A stretch of 64,000 nt of DNA from Thioalbus denitrificans (GCF_003337735.1 NZ_QPJY01000001.1:233650-297649), one strand, 5' to 3'. Shown: positions 18,996 to 34,962, numbered from the stretch's first letter. Made by a program: numbers and translations. The notes: a model not told the origin generated them from the letters alone.

Positions 18996-19538
18996 ATGCA
19001 TCCAAACGAGAACATCTTCCTGGTGGGGCCCATGGGCGCCGGCAAGACCACCATCGGGCGCCTGGTGGCGCGCAGTCTCAGCCGCGAGTTCCTCGATTCC
19101 GATCACGAGATCGAGGCGCGCACCGGGGCGGACATCCCCTGGATCTTCGACGTGGAGGGCGAGTCGGGATTCCGGCGCCGCGAGCGTCTGGCCATCGACG
19201 ACCTGACCCAGCTCAAGGGCGTGGTCCTGGCCACGGGCGGGGGCGCGGTGCTGGACCCCGACAACCGCCGCCATCTGGGCTCCCGCGGCATGGTGGTCTA
19301 CCTGTGCACATCGGTGGACCAGCAGCTGGACCGGACCCGCAAGGATCGCAACCGTCCGCTGCTGCAGACCGAGGATCCGCGCCGCCGCCTGGAGGAGTTG
19401 ATGGCGATCCGGGATCCGCTCTACCGGGAGATCGCCGACCTGGTCATCGAGACCGACGGCCGGACGGCCCGCTCGGTGGCGAGCGAGATTGTCAGGAAAC
19501 TGCGGCTGGGGCCGGATGCCCCCGAGGCACGGGAGTGA
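18996..19538 (+). CDS. aroK: Shikimate kinase
   Basis: It phosphorylates shikimate at O3 with ATP in aromatic amino-acid synthesis. The 180-residue protein has a P-loop GPMGAGKT (residues 11-18), the shikimate-binding Asp in [11 protein letters not shown], and the GGGAV motif ([11 protein letters not shown]). The lid region is around [11 protein letters not shown]. Length is typical. It is 12 bases upstream of aroB, the usual aroKB pair found after pilQ in gammaproteobacteria. Confidence 0.96.
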   Translation: MHPNENIFLVGPMGAGKTTIGRLVARSLSREFLDSDHEIEARTGADIPWIFDVEGESGFRRRERLAIDDLTQLKGVVLATGGGAVLDPDNRRHLGSRGMVVYLCTSVDQQLDRTRKDRNRPLLQTEDPRRRLEELMAIRDPLYREIADLVIETDGRTARSVASEIVRKLRLGPDAPEARE

Positions 19539-19550
19539 GGAAGTGAAGGC

Positions 19551-20633
19551 ATGATAACCCTGCAGGTGGACCTGGGTGAGCGCAGTTACCCGATACATAT
19601 CGGCCCCGACCTGATCGGCCGCGCGGAGCTGGTCCTGTCCCGGCTGCCCGGCAGCCAGGTGCTGATTGTCAGCAACGAGACGGTGGCGCCGCTCTATCTC
19701 GATCGGGTGGCGGCCATGTTCCCCGACCAGCAGGTGGATACGGTCATCCTCCCCGATGGCGAGGAGTTCAAGACGCTGGAGACGACCCAGCGCATCTTCG
19801 ATGCACTGCTGGCGCAGCGTCACAACCGCACCACCACCCTGGTGGCTCTGGGCGGGGGCGTGGTGGGGGACATCTGCGGGTTCGCGGCGGCCTGCTACCA
19901 GCGCGGGGTGGCCTTCATCCAGGTTCCCACCACCCTGCTGGCGCAGGTGGACTCCTCCGTGGGCGGCAAGACCGGCGTCAACCACCCCCTGGGGAAGAAC
20001 ATGATCGGGGCGTTTCACCAGCCGCGCTGCGTCATCATCGACACCCGTACCCTCGATACCCTGGATGATCGGCAGCTGTCCGCGGGCCTCGCCGAGGTGA
20101 TCAAGTACGGCCTGATCCGGGACGCCGGCTTCTTCGCCTGGCTGGAGGAGAACCTGGAGCGGCTGCGTGCCCGTGACCAGTCGGCCCTGGCCGAGGCCAT
20201 CGAGCGATCCTGCCGCAACAAGGCGGAGGTGGTGGCCGCCGACGAGTACGAGGCGGGCTGCCGGGCGCTGCTCAACCTCGGGCACACCTTCGGCCACGCC
20301 ATCGAGGCCGGGATGGGTTACGGCACCTGGCTGCATGGCGAGGCGGTGGCCGCGGGGATGCTGCTGGCGGCGGACCTGTCGGTGCGCCAGGGGTTGCTGG
20401 ATCCGGATGCGGTGGCCCGGATCCGGAGCCTGCTGGAACGGGCCGGGCTGCCGGTGCGGGTGCCGGCACTGATGACCGTGGACCGGTTCCTGGAGCTGAT
20501 GGCGGTGGACAAGAAGGTTCTCGATGGCCGCCTGCGGCTGGTGCTCCTGCGCGCCATCGGCGATGCGGTGGTGACCTCCGAGGTGAATCCCGATCACCTC
20601 GTCGCGACCATCGAGGCCTGGCGCGCGGCCTGA
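19551..20633 (+). CDS. aroB: 3-Dehydroquinate synthase
   Basis: This 360-residue NAD+-dependent enzyme converts DAHP to 3-dehydroquinate, the second step of the shikimate pathway. Motifs include [60 protein letters not shown] and [12 protein letters not shown] with metal-ligand histidines. It is co-directional with aroK and followed after 36 bases by a WGR-domain gene. Confidence 0.97.
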   Translation: MITLQVDLGERSYPIHIGPDLIGRAELVLSRLPGSQVLIVSNETVAPLYLDRVAAMFPDQQVDTVILPDGEEFKTLETTQRIFDALLAQRHNRTTTLVALGGGVVGDICGFAAACYQRGVAFIQVPTTLLAQVDSSVGGKTGVNHPLGKNMIGAFHQPRCVIIDTRTLDTLDDRQLSAGLAEVIKYGLIRDAGFFAWLEENLERLRARDQSALAEAIERSCRNKAEVVAADEYEAGCRALLNLGHTFGHAIEAGMGYGTWLHGEAVAAGMLLAADLSVRQGLLDPDAVARIRSLLERAGLPVRVPALMTVDRFLELMAVDKKVLDGRLRLVLLRAIGDAVVTSEVNPDHLVATIEAWRAA

Positions 20634-20669
20634 GCCGCCCGGGCCGGTTATCTCATCCACGAGGGGCCC

Positions 20670-20924
20670 ATGCGCATCTACATGCAGAGTCCGCCCGCCG
20701 ACGACCAGCCGCCCCGGTTCTACCAGCTGTTCCTCCAGCGTGACCTGCTCGGCGGCTGGACCCTGGTGCGCCAGTGGGGTGTGCAGGGTGCCGGTGGACG
20801 GCTGCAGCGGGATACGTTCGCCGACTGGGACAGCGCCCTGGAGGCGCTCATGCAGGCCAGGGATCGACAGCTCGCGAGGGGTTACCGCGTCGTTTTCGCG
20901 GAAAGCCCGCAGCGCTCCGGCTGA
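20670..20924 (+). CDS. Stand-alone WGR-domain protein
   Basis: This 84-residue protein consists almost only of a WGR domain: FYQLFLQRDLLGGWTLVRQWG, then GRLQRDTFADWDSALEALM. WGR domains occur in PARP proteins and some bacterial DNA-related proteins, where they contact DNA or other domains. The function of single-domain bacterial versions is not established. The ATG is preceded by GAGGGG. It follows aroB and may be co-transcribed with aroKB. Confidence 0.85.
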   Translation: MRIYMQSPPADDQPPRFYQLFLQRDLLGGWTLVRQWGVQGAGGRLQRDTFADWDSALEALMQARDRQLARGYRVVFAESPQRSG

Positions 20925-21104
20925 TTTCGATCGGCTCAACCCACTGTAATCCCGGAGTAATCCTCCTTCCGGCGCGGAATCCGGAAATCCCCCGACTGGA
21001 CAGACATTGAGCATGGCGCCTCCCGGCGCTAGAATGTTCCTCCATTTTTGCCTGGGGTTTTTGTGCCCCGGGCGGCCACCCAGCCGACATGTGACAGCAA
21101 CATC

Positions 21105-27036
<5,932 letters not shown>

Positions 27037-27044
27037 AAGAAACG

Positions 27045-27175
27045 AATAGACAGGATTAACAGGATGTACAGGATTGGGTCGAAGGCTTGCCCGGCGCAGG
27101 TGGTCCGAGGTGATGTTGCACGCGCCGGCCGTATCTGTACCGGAAATCCTGTTAATCCTGTAAATCCTGTCTATT
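27045..27175. repeat. Inverted-repeat element with ACAGGATT-type tandem arms
   Basis: The left arm (27045-27075) contains three tandem 8-9-base units of the form ACAGGATT. The right arm (27145-27175) is its near-complement with three units of AATCCTGT; the outer 11-12 bases of the arms match perfectly and a few unit-junction bases differ. The 69-bp interior shows no ORF. It begins eight bases after gltD and ends 23 bases before hemE. A related, longer element is at 32554-32770. Confidence 0.88.
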
Positions 27176-27198
27176 GAGGCTTTTCAACCGGGGTCCCC

Positions 27199-28275
27199 AT
27201 GACTGAGCTGAAGAACGACCGTTTTCTCCGGGCGCTGCTGCGCCAGCCCGTGGACGTGACCCCGGTGTGGATGATGCGCCAGGCCGGGCGCTACCTGCCC
27301 GAGTACCGCGCGACCCGGGCCCGGGCGGGGGATTTCATGACCCTGTGCCAGACGCCCGAGCTGGCCTGCGAGGTGACCCTGCAGCCGCTGGAGCGCTTCC
27401 CGCTGGACGCGGCCATCCTCTTCTCCGACATCCTCACCGTACCCGACGCCATGGGCCTGGGACTCTCCTTCGAGGAGGGCGAGGGGCCGGTGTTCGAGAA
27501 CCCGGTGCGCAAGGAACGTGACGTCGATCGCCTGCACGTGCCCGACCCGGAGGGCGAGCTGCGCTACGTGATGGATGCGGTGCGGCTGATACGGCGCGAG
27601 CTGGACGGCCGGGTGCCCCTCATCGGCTTCAGCGGCAGTCCCTGGACCCTGGCCACCTACGTGGTCGAGGGCGGCACCAGCAAGAACTTCGCCCGGGTCA
27701 AGGGGATGCTGTTCGATCGTCCGGTCCTGCTGCACCGGGTGCTGGAGGTGCTGACCCAGAGCGTCATCGCCTACCTCAACGCCCAGGTGGCCGCCGGCGC
27801 CCAGGCCCTGATGGTGTTCGACACCTGGGGCGGCGTGCTGACGCCCCGCGCCTACCGCGAGTTCTCCCTGGACTACATGGCGCGCATCGTGGAGGGTGTC
27901 ACCCGGGAGGCCGATGGCCGGCGGGTGCCGGTGATCCTGTTCACCAAGGGCGGCGGGCAGTGGCTGGAGGCGATTGCCGCGACCGGCTGCGACGGGGTGG
28001 GGCTGGACTGGACCACCGATCTGGCCGACGCCCGCGCCCGGGTCGGTGACCGGGTGGCCCTGCAGGGCAATCTCGATCCCTGCGCCCTCTACGCCGGCCC
28101 GGAGCGGATCCGGGACGAGGTGGCGGCGGTGCTGGCCTCCTACGGCAAGGGCACGGGCCACGTGTTCAACCTGGGCCACGGCATCCACCCGGACGTGAAG
28201 CCCGACCACGCCGCGGCCCTGGTGCAGGCGGTGCACGAACTCAGCGCGGCCTACCATCAACCGGGTAACGGATGA
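27199..28275 (+). CDS. hemE: Uroporphyrinogen decarboxylase
   Basis: HemE decarboxylates uroporphyrinogen III to coproporphyrinogen III in heme biosynthesis. The 358-residue product carries the signature [16 protein letters not shown] near the N-terminus, and the conserved [12 protein letters not shown] and FDTWGG motifs. The heme demand of the many c-type cytochromes here fits its presence. Its TGA stop (28273-28275) lies within a GGATGAA tandem repeat. Confidence 0.97.
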   Translation: MTELKNDRFLRALLRQPVDVTPVWMMRQAGRYLPEYRATRARAGDFMTLCQTPELACEVTLQPLERFPLDAAILFSDILTVPDAMGLGLSFEEGEGPVFENPVRKERDVDRLHVPDPEGELRYVMDAVRLIRRELDGRVPLIGFSGSPWTLATYVVEGGTSKNFARVKGMLFDRPVLLHRVLEVLTQSVIAYLNAQVAAGAQALMVFDTWGGVLTPRAYREFSLDYMARIVEGVTREADGRRVPVILFTKGGGQWLEAIAATGCDGVGLDWTTDLADARARVGDRVALQGNLDPCALYAGPERIRDEVAAVLASYGKGTGHVFNLGHGIHPDVKPDHAAALVQAVHELSAAYHQPGNG

Positions 28276-28316
28276 AGGATGAAGGATGAAGGGGGTGATA
28301 CCCTTCATCCTTCATC
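28270..28316. repeat. (GGATGAA) repeat forming a 16-bp hairpin between hemE and the SH3 gene
   Basis: GGATGAA occurs three times in tandem from 28270 and is followed by the reverse-complement units. Bases 28278-28293 pair perfectly with 28301-28316 around a seven-base loop. It lies between two convergent genes, and the hemE stop codon is in the first repeat. It may act as a bidirectional terminator, although no strong T-run follows. Confidence 0.85.
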
Positions 28317-28342
28317 GGTAACCCTGCTGCCCTGTATCCTGC

Positions 28343-28993
28343 TCAGAGCCGGAAGCCGCCCAGGCGCCGGCGCTGGCGGCGGTCCATCCAGCGGGTGCCC
28401 AGCAGGAATCCCGCCAGCAGGGACCCGAGCGCCAGGCCCAGCCAGGCCAGGGGGGGGATGACGGCCGGCCCGGTTCCCCCGGGGGCGGCTGCAGCCGGTG
28501 ACTCCTCGCCGCGCAGCACGGCCGCGGCCCGCTCGATACGGGCCCTGAGGGCCGCGTTCTCCACCCGCAGCCGGGCGTCCCCATCGTCCACCGGCGGCGA
28601 CGGCCCATCCCGGGCCTGCAGGCGCTCGTTCTCCACCCGCAGCCGGTCGATCTCCTCCCGTGCCTTCTGCAGGCGATCCTCGGTGGTCAGCAGTCGCAGC
28701 CGCGCCGGCTGCTCCCCCATCAGGAAGGCGCTGTCGACCCATCCCTCGGTGCCGTCCGCGGCGTGGATCCTGGCCATGCCGTCCTGCTGCTCCAGCACTT
28801 CCACCGGGGTGCCCGTGGGCAGCGTGGCCTCGGCGGCCGCGGCCGGGTCGGGTGCGGCCCGGACCTCCAGCAGCAGCTGATCGCTCACGTAGCGGGTCTC
28901 GGTGGCGGCCCGGGGGGTCGGCGCCGGCAGCAGCAGGAGCAGCAGCGCCACGGTGGCCAGGGACAGGGGACGGAGGCGGTTGTACATGATCAT
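28343..28993 (-). CDS. SH3-domain and coiled-coil membrane protein (YgiM/TIGR04211-like)
   Basis: The 216-residue product has a signal peptide (to about residue 28, PRAATET) and a bacterial SH3 domain (YVSDQLLLEVRAAPDP to GWVDSAFL). A coiled coil rich in Leu/Arg/Glu (about 100-165) and a C-terminal membrane helix (PPLAWLGLALGSLLAGFLLG) with a basic tail follow. This layout matches the YgiM group, whose function is not well established; a cell-envelope role is likely. Its ATG overlaps the stop of the oligopeptidase A gene upstream on the same strand. Confidence 0.9.
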   Translation of the reverse strand: MIMYNRLRPLSLATVALLLLLLPAPTPRAATETRYVSDQLLLEVRAAPDPAAAAEATLPTGTPVEVLEQQDGMARIHAADGTEGWVDSAFLMGEQPARLRLLTTEDRLQKAREEIDRLRVENERLQARDGPSPPVDDGDARLRVENAALRARIERAAAVLRGEESPAAAAPGGTGPAVIPPLAWLGLALGSLLAGFLLGTRWMDRRQRRRLGGFRL

Positions 28994-31035
28994 CAGGCGG
29001 CGATGCCGTTGTGGCGCAGCAGGGCGTCGATCTCGGGCTCCCGGCCGCGGAACTCGATGAACAGCTCCATGGGCTCCTGGGCACCGCCCCGTTCCAGGAT
29101 GGTGCGCAGGAAGCGGCGACCGGTCTCGGCGTCGAAGATGCCCTCCTCCTCGAACAGGGAGAAGGCGTCGGAGGCCAGCACTTCCGCCCACTTGTAGCTG
29201 TAGTAGCCGGCCGCGTAGCCGCCGGCGAAGATGTGGGAGAAGCTGTGCTGGAAGCGGTTGAAGGCCGGCGGGGCCACCACCGCCACCTGGGCCCGGACCT
29301 CGTCGAGGATCTCCTGCACCCGGGCGCCGCGCGCCGGGTCGTACTCCAGGTGCAGGCGGAAGTCGAACAGGCCGAACTCGAGCTGGCGCACCATCTGCAT
29401 CCCCGCCTGGAAGTTGCGCGCGGCGCGCAGGCGCCGGATGAGCTCCGGGGGCAGGGGCGCGCCGGTTTCGTGATGCCCGGAAATGAGCGCCAGCGCCTCC
29501 GGCTCCCAGCACCAGTTCTCCAGGAACTGGCTGGGCAGCTCCACCGCGTCCCAGGCCACGCCGTTGATCCCCGCCACGCTGGCGTGATCGATGCGGGTGA
29601 GCATATGGTGCAGGCCGTGGCCGAACTCGTGGAACAGGGTCAGCACCTCGTTGTGGGTGAACAGCGCCGGGCGGCCCTCCACCGGCGCGTTGAAGTTGCA
29701 GGTGAGGTAGGCCACCGGCACCTGCACCCGGCCCTGCGCGTCGACACGGCGGACAATGCACTCGTCCATCCACGCCCCGCCGCGCTTGTGGGCGCGGGCG
29801 TAGAGATCGAGGTAGAACTGGCCGCGCACCTCGCCCGCCTCGTCCACCAGCCGGTAGAAGCGTACGTCCGGGTGCCAGGTGTCCACCCCGGGCTGGAGTT
29901 CGGCGCGCACGCCGTAGAGCCGCTCCACCACGGCGAACAGCCCCTCCAGTACCCGCGGTTCGGGGAAGTAGGGGCGCAGATCCTCCTGGGAGAGCTGGTG
30001 CCTGTGGCGGCGCAGCTGCTCCGAACAGTAGGTGATGTCCCAGCTCTCGAGCCGCTCCAGGCCGTGGTGCTCGCGGGCGTAGCGGTGCAGCTCATCCAGC
30101 TCCTCCCGGGCCATGGCGAGCGAGCGCCCGGCCAGGTCCTCGAGGAAGGCGAGCACCGCCCCGGTGTCCGGCGCCATCTTGGTGGCGAGCGAGCGCTCGG
30201 CGTAGTTGCGGAAGCCGAGCAGCTGGGCCAGCTCGTGGCGCAGGGCCAGGATCTCCTCCATCACCGGTCCGTTGTCCCAGCGCCCGGCATGGGGGCCCTG
30301 GTCCGAGGCCCGGGTGACGTAGGCGGTGTAGACCGCCTCGCGCAGGGGGCGGTGATCGGCGTAGCTCATGACCGCGAAATAGCTCGGGTACTCGAGGGTG
30401 AAGACCCAGCCGTCGAGCTCCCGGGTGGCGGCGGCCTGGCGGGCCGCCGCCAGGGCGCTGTCCGGGAGGCCTGCCAGCTCGGCCGTGTCGGTCACCTGCC
30501 GGAACCAGGCGTGGGTGGCGTCGAGCAGGTTCTCCTCGAACTTCGAGGTGAGGGTGCTGAGGCGCTGCTGGATGGCCCGGAAGCGTTCCCGGCGCTCCGG
30601 GTCGAGGGCGACGCCGGCGAGGCGGAAGTCGCGCAGCGCATTGCTGACGATGCGCTGGCGGACCGGGTCCAGGGTGCCGAACCCGGCGTGCTCGGCAATG
30701 GACCGGAAGGCGGCGTAGAGCGCCTCGTTCTGACCCATCTCGGTGGCATAGTCGGAGAGTTTGGGCAGGCAGGCGTTGTAGGCGGCGCGCAGCTCCGGGG
30801 TGTTCACCACCGCGTTCATGTGGCTCACCGGCGACCAGGTGCGGTTGAGCCGATCCTCCAGTGCCTCCAGGGGGGCCACCAGGCTGTCCCAGGCATAGTG
30901 ATCCGTGGCCGCCAGCAGCGCCGCCACCCGGCTGCGGTTCTCCTCCAGCACCGCGTCGATCGCGGGCTCCACGTGCTCCGGGCGCAGCGCCGGAAAGGGC
31001 GGCAGCCCGGTCATGTTCAGCAGGGGGTTGTCCAT
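28993..31035 (-). CDS. prlC: Oligopeptidase A (M3-family zinc metallopeptidase)
   Basis: This cytosolic peptidase degrades short peptides, including cleaved signal peptides. The 680-residue protein has the zinc site HEFGH at 469-473 within [14 protein letters not shown], and a downstream Glu zinc ligand in the helix after it (PSQFLENW). The length is that of E. coli PrlC. It is the first gene of a two-gene minus-strand unit with the SH3 protein, divergent from gor. Confidence 0.96.
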   Translation of the reverse strand: MDNPLLNMTGLPPFPALRPEHVEPAIDAVLEENRSRVAALLAATDHYAWDSLVAPLEALEDRLNRTWSPVSHMNAVVNTPELRAAYNACLPKLSDYATEMGQNEALYAAFRSIAEHAGFGTLDPVRQRIVSNALRDFRLAGVALDPERRERFRAIQQRLSTLTSKFEENLLDATHAWFRQVTDTAELAGLPDSALAAARQAAATRELDGWVFTLEYPSYFAVMSYADHRPLREAVYTAYVTRASDQGPHAGRWDNGPVMEEILALRHELAQLLGFRNYAERSLATKMAPDTGAVLAFLEDLAGRSLAMAREELDELHRYAREHHGLERLESWDITYCSEQLRRHRHQLSQEDLRPYFPEPRVLEGLFAVVERLYGVRAELQPGVDTWHPDVRFYRLVDEAGEVRGQFYLDLYARAHKRGGAWMDECIVRRVDAQGRVQVPVAYLTCNFNAPVEGRPALFTHNEVLTLFHEFGHGLHHMLTRIDHASVAGINGVAWDAVELPSQFLENWCWEPEALALISGHHETGAPLPPELIRRLRAARNFQAGMQMVRQLEFGLFDFRLHLEYDPARGARVQEILDEVRAQVAVVAPPAFNRFQHSFSHIFAGGYAAGYYSYKWAEVLASDAFSLFEEEGIFDAETGRRFLRTILERGGAQEPMELFIEFRGREPEIDALLRHNGIAA

Positions 31036-31190
31036 GGGATTCAGCGCGTTGTCGTGAGAGGGGGAAAGATACCAGTTTCCAGCCGCCAGCGGCCAGCTTC
31101 CCGGTCTGCCTGACCCGCGGCCGGCGGCTGCACCTTTGCCATCCCCGCCCCGTTCCGCTAGATTCGGCCTCTGTTCGAGAGGAGGCTGAC

Positions 31191-32543
31191 GTGTCCAGCA
31201 AACACTATGATCTGATTGCCATCGGCGGCGGCAGCGGCGGGCTCTCCGCGGCCGAGCGGGCGGCGACCCACGGCGCCCGCTGCGCGGTGGTGGAGGCCGG
31301 CCGCATCGGCGGCACCTGCGTCAACGTGGGCTGCGTACCGAAAAAGGTGATGTGGTTCGCCGGCTCCATCGCCCATACCCTGCGCGATGCCGCCGACTAC
31401 GGCTTCGACGTGCGCAGCGGCGGGCTCGACTGGGGCCGCCTGGTGGCTGCCCGCGAGCGCTACATCGGCAACATCAACACCTGGTACCACGGCTATCTCA
31501 AGGATTCCGGCATCGACGAGATCCGGGGTCACGCCCGCTTCCTCGACAGCCGCACCCTCGAGGTGGAGGGCGAACGCTACAGCGCCGATCACATCGTCAT
31601 CGCCCCGGGCGCCGTACCGCGGCTGCCGTCGATTCCCGGCGCCGAGCTCGGCATCACCTCCGACGGCTTCTTCGCCCTGCAGGCGCAGCCGCGCAAGGTG
31701 GCGGTGGTGGGGGCCGGCTACATCGCCGTGGAGCTGGCCGGCGTGCTGCAGGCCCTCGGCTCCGAGGTCACCCTCGTCATCCGCCGCGAACACGTGCTGG
31801 ACGGCTTCGACGCCCTGCTGCGGGAGACCCTGCTGGAGGTGATGCAGGACGAGGGCATCCAGGTGGTGACCAATACCACGCTCACGGCGGTGGAGCGCAG
31901 TGACGACGGTCTCCGGCTGCACTGCGACCACGGCACCGAGCTGGCGGGCTTCGACAGCCTGATCTGGGCCATCGGCCGCGATCCCGCCACCGCGGACCTG
32001 AACCTGGAGGCGGCCGGGGTGGAGACCGACGCCAACGGCTTCATCCCCACCGACCCGTTCGAGAACACCAACGTTCCGGGCATCTACGCGGTGGGCGACG
32101 TGACCGGCCGGATCGCGCTGACGCCGGTGGCCATCGCCGCCGCCCGCCGCCTGGCCACGCGCCTGTTCGGCGGGCGGCCGGAGCTGAGGCTCGACTACGA
32201 GAACGTGCCCACGGTGGTCTTCAGCCACCCGCCCGTCGGTACCGTCGGCCTCACCGAGGCCCAGGCGCTGGAGCGGTTCGGCCCCCAGAGCGTGAAGTGC
32301 TACCAGACCAGCTTCACCCCCATGTACGCCGCCCTCACCTCCCACCCCTCCCCCACCGCCATGAAGCTGGTGACCGTGGGGGCGCAGGAGAAGGTGGTGG
32401 GCGTGCACATCATCGGGCTGGGCGCCGACGAGATGCTGCAGGGCTTCGCCGTGGCGCTGAAGATGGGCGCCACCAAGGCTGATCTGGACAACACCGTGGC
32501 CCTGCACCCCACCAGCGCCGAGGAATTGGTCACCATGCGCTGA
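31191..32543 (+). CDS. gor: Glutathione-disulfide reductase
   Basis: This NADPH-dependent flavoenzyme keeps glutathione reduced. The 450-residue protein begins at a GTG at 31191 with GAGGAGG just upstream. An FAD motif ([14 protein letters not shown]) is followed by the redox-active disulfide Cys43/Cys48 ([13 protein letters not shown]) and an NADPH motif ([15 protein letters not shown]). The C-terminal active-site His is in [12 protein letters not shown]. The length equals E. coli Gor. The gene stands between prlC (divergent) and the repeat element before aroE. Confidence 0.95.
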   Translation: MSSKHYDLIAIGGGSGGLSAAERAATHGARCAVVEAGRIGGTCVNVGCVPKKVMWFAGSIAHTLRDAADYGFDVRSGGLDWGRLVAARERYIGNINTWYHGYLKDSGIDEIRGHARFLDSRTLEVEGERYSADHIVIAPGAVPRLPSIPGAELGITSDGFFALQAQPRKVAVVGAGYIAVELAGVLQALGSEVTLVIRREHVLDGFDALLRETLLEVMQDEGIQVVTNTTLTAVERSDDGLRLHCDHGTELAGFDSLIWAIGRDPATADLNLEAAGVETDANGFIPTDPFENTNVPGIYAVGDVTGRIALTPVAIAAARRLATRLFGGRPELRLDYENVPTVVFSHPPVGTVGLTEAQALERFGPQSVKCYQTSFTPMYAALTSHPSPTAMKLVTVGAQEKVVGVHIIGLGADEMLQGFAVALKMGATKADLDNTVALHPTSAEELVTMR

Positions 32544-32553
32544 GATCTGGAAC

Positions 32554-32770
32554 TAGACAGGATTGACAGGATGTACAGGATTTAAGGAGTTTATCCACGG
32601 AGGGGGGAAGCGGGGTGGATCTGACGCACGGCCACGAGGGGCGCCTCTTCGTGGTCGTGTCCTTGCCAAATCAGTGCCGTGTCCTGCACCAGGTTCGTCA
32701 GTGGTTGGTCCGAAATGTAGCCGGTTTGTGGTGCCTGACGCGCTTTTCCAAATCCTGTAAATCCTGTCTA
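32554..32770. repeat. Inverted-repeat element with ACAGGATT arms and a 165-bp interior
   Basis: The left arm, 32554-32584, reads as tandem ACAGGATT-like units. The right arm, 32750-32770, has two AATCCTGT units. The interior (32585-32749) holds no clear ORF but includes an imperfect inverted repeat around CACGAGG / CTCTTCGTGG. It lies between convergent gor and aroE. The arms are nearly identical to those at 27045-27175, but the interiors differ. Confidence 0.85.
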
Positions 32771-32781
32771 TTTGTCCCAAC

Positions 32782-33606
32782 TCACCCCCCGCGCAGCATC
32801 CGGATCACCGGGGCGGTGTCGGGGCGCACGCCCCGCCACAGGGCGAAGGACTCGGCGGCCTGCTCCACCAGCATGCCCAGGCCGTCGATGACCCGCTCGG
32901 CGCCGTGGGCCGCGGCCCAGGTGAGGAATGCGGTGGGCTCGGCCGCGTACATGAGGTCGTAGCACCACGCGCCCGGCGCCAGGCAGCGTCCGGGCAGGGG
33001 CGGCACCTGCCCCTGCAGGCTGGCGGCGGTGGCGTTGATGACCAGGTCGAAGCACTCCTCCTCGGCGAGCACGTCGAAACCGCCGCCGCTCACCGGGCCC
33101 AGGTCACTGTGGTCCGCCGCCAGCTCCTCGGCCCGCCGGGCGGTGCGGTTGGCGATCACCAGGGCCGCCGGCTTCTCCTCCAGCAGCGGGCCGAGCACGC
33201 CGCGGGCGGCGCCACCGGCGCCGAGCAGCAGCAGCCGCCGCCCCGCCACTGCCGCGCCGTGGTTCACGGTCAGGTCACGCACCAGGCCCACCCCGTCGGT
33301 GTTGTCGCCGTAACGACGGCCCTCCCCGCCCAGGACGATGGTGTTCACCGCCCGGGCGCGCTCCGCCCGCGGGCTGCGCGAGTCCACGGCCTCCCAGGCT
33401 TCCTGCTTGAAGGGCACGGTGATGTTGAGGCCGCGTCCACCCTCGGCCGCGAAGCTCTCCAGGGCGTCCTGGAAGCCGCCCAGCGGGACCAGGATGGCCT
33501 CGTAGGTGAGTGCCTGGCCGGTCTGCTCGGCGAAGGCGGCGTGGATACGGGGTGATTTGCTGTGGGCGATGGGATTGCCCATCACCCCATAGCGGTCCAC
33601 TGGCAT
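32782..33606 (-). CDS. aroE: Shikimate dehydrogenase
   Basis: It reduces 3-dehydroshikimate to shikimate with NADPH. The 274-residue protein shows the substrate motif NPIAHSKSP at the N-terminus, the catalytic Lys in NITVPFKQE and the Rossmann motif GAGGAARGVL. It completes the step between AroB and AroK chemistry in this window, although it is coded separately. The gene is convergent with gor. Confidence 0.96.
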   Translation of the reverse strand: MPVDRYGVMGNPIAHSKSPRIHAAFAEQTGQALTYEAILVPLGGFQDALESFAAEGGRGLNITVPFKQEAWEAVDSRSPRAERARAVNTIVLGGEGRRYGDNTDGVGLVRDLTVNHGAAVAGRRLLLLGAGGAARGVLGPLLEEKPAALVIANRTARRAEELAADHSDLGPVSGGGFDVLAEEECFDLVINATAASLQGQVPPLPGRCLAPGAWCYDLMYAAEPTAFLTWAAAHGAERVIDGLGMLVEQAAESFALWRGVRPDTAPVIRMLRGG

Positions 33607-33685
33607 GGTCGGTCTCGGCTCAGGCTGAAAAGGGGTTCCTAGTCTAGCAAGGACGGCGGCGGGTTGACCGGGTTACTGGAATTCA

Positions 33686-33699
33686 TTGACAAAAATCAA
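33686..33699. promoter_or_regulatory. FNR/DNR-type box upstream of the cytochrome pair
   Basis: TTGACaaaaATCAA is the reverse complement of TTGATttttGTCAA, the same pattern as the boxes before napF and napC. It is 156 bases upstream of the first cytochrome gene. No good -10 is found at the class II position (about 33724), so its mode of action is open. Confidence 0.6.
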
Positions 33700-33777
33700 G
33701 TAAATTGTGGGCGCTCGAACTGCCGGCAGTCGCTGCCGGAGCGGGTGGGCGCCAGGACGAGGATGAGGATCGTCAAT

Positions 33778-33811
33778 AACAACAATCGATCGTGAACAAC
33801 AATCGATCGTG
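33778..33811. repeat. Perfect 17-bp direct repeat upstream of the cytochrome gene
   Basis: The 17-base unit AACAACAATCGATCGTG occurs twice in direct tandem at 33778-33794 and 33795-33811, 44 bases before the ATG at 33855. Each copy contains overlapping palindromes ATCGAT and CGATCG. It might be a regulator site or part of the 5' leader. Confidence 0.85.
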
Positions 33812-33854
33812 TCAAACCATCCGAAGCGAAATCCTACGAGGGAGTGAACAAGCA

Positions 33855-34172
33855 ATGCGCAAGCTCAACCTTTCCGTGCTGGTCCTGGCTGCGTCCCTGG
33901 CCGCCGCCGCCATGCCGACCCTGGCCGCCGATGGTGCCGCCCTGTATGCCCAGAAGACCTGCAACGCCTGCCACGGCGCCGATGCCAAGACCCCCATCAT
34001 GCCCACCTACCCCAAGATCGCCGGCCAGAACGAGCAGTACCTGGCCGCGCAGATGAAGGACATCAAGAGCGGCGCCCGGGCCAATGGCCAGACCGCCGCC
34101 ATGAAGCCCATCATGGCCATGGTGAGCGATGAGGAGATCGCCGCCATCGCCGCCTGGCTGGCCACCCAGTAA
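33855..34172 (+). CDS. Small periplasmic class I c-type cytochrome
   Basis: The 105-residue protein has a Sec signal peptide (ending LAADGA near residue 24) and one heme site, CNACH, followed by a distal methionine region (KPIMAMVSDEEI). It resembles single-domain cytochromes of the c4/c553 type that shuttle electrons in the periplasm. The start at the ATG at 33855 follows GGGAG. The next gene codes for a diheme relative, 100 bases downstream. Confidence 0.9.
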   Translation: MRKLNLSVLVLAASLAAAAMPTLAADGAALYAQKTCNACHGADAKTPIMPTYPKIAGQNEQYLAAQMKDIKSGARANGQTAAMKPIMAMVSDEEIAAIAAWLATQ

Positions 34173-34272
34173 ACATATCCGGCCGTACCCGTTCGCGGGT
34201 GCCGGAACCGGGTCCGCCGCAACGACGGGCCCGGTTCCGTTCCGGCCGCCGAATTCCGCCCGAGGGGGAACC

Positions 34273-34962
34273 ATGAGGCGCATGCCGGCATCACTGCCGT
34301 GGATTCTTCCGGGCCTGTTCCTGGCCGCCGGGGGCGCTGCGGGCGCCGGCGAGCTGGACGAGGCCCTGCACCGGCAGCCCGTTGCCGGGAATGCCGTCTC
34401 CAACTACGAGGTCTGCGCCGCCTGCCACATGCCCGAGGGCTGGGGCACGGTGGATGGCGAGATCCCGCAAATCGCGGGCCAGCACCCGAATGTCATCATC
34501 AAGCAGCTGGCGGACATCCGCGGCGGCAACCGGGACAATCCGGGCATGCGCCTGTTCGCCTCGAAGGAGGTCATCGGCGGTCCGCAGGCCATCGCCGATC
34601 TCGCCGCCTACATCGCCGCCATGCCCATGACGCCGCGCACCGGCGTCGGTCCGGGTAGCGACCTCCAGCACGGCGCCGTGCTCTATCGCGAGCACTGCGT
34701 GCGCTGTCACGGGGAGTATGGCGAGGGTGACGATGCCCGTTTCTACCCGCGCATCCAGGGCCAGCACTACCGCTACATGCTGCGCCAGTTCGAGTGGATC
34801 CGGGACGGCAGGCGACGCAATGCCAATCCCGAGATGGTGCGGCAGATCGCCGATTTCAGCGAACGCGACATGAAGGCGGTCATCGACTTCGCCTCGCGCC
34901 TGCGGCCCTCGCCCGAGCGGGTGGCGCCGTCCGTCCACTACAGCAACCCCGACCTGCCCTGA
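34273..34962 (+). CDS. Diheme c4-type cytochrome
   Basis: The 229-residue protein has a signal peptide (about 1-25) and two class I cytochrome domains with heme sites CAACH and CVRCH. The layout is typical of cytochrome c4: two tandem domains with a Met after each. Such cytochromes feed terminal oxidases or nitrogen-oxide reductases. It is directly downstream of the single-heme cytochrome and likely in one operon. The start at the ATG at 34273 follows GAGGGGGA. Confidence 0.88.
   Translation: MRRMPASLPWILPGLFLAAGGAAGAGELDEALHRQPVAGNAVSNYEVCAACHMPEGWGTVDGEIPQIAGQHPNVIIKQLADIRGGNRDNPGMRLFASKEVIGGPQAIADLAAYIAAMPMTPRTGVGPGSDLQHGAVLYREHCVRCHGEYGEGDDARFYPRIQGQHYRYMLRQFEWIRDGRRRNANPEMVRQIADFSERDMKAVIDFASRLRPSPERVAPSVHYSNPDLP

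Noticed and set aside
29011..31113. A 700-residue plus-strand frame opposite oligopeptidase A
   Set aside because: It is a shadow of prlC, whose HEFGH site and length are convincing.
32554..32770. Insertion sequence
   Set aside because: There is no transposase frame inside and no target-site duplication next to the arms.
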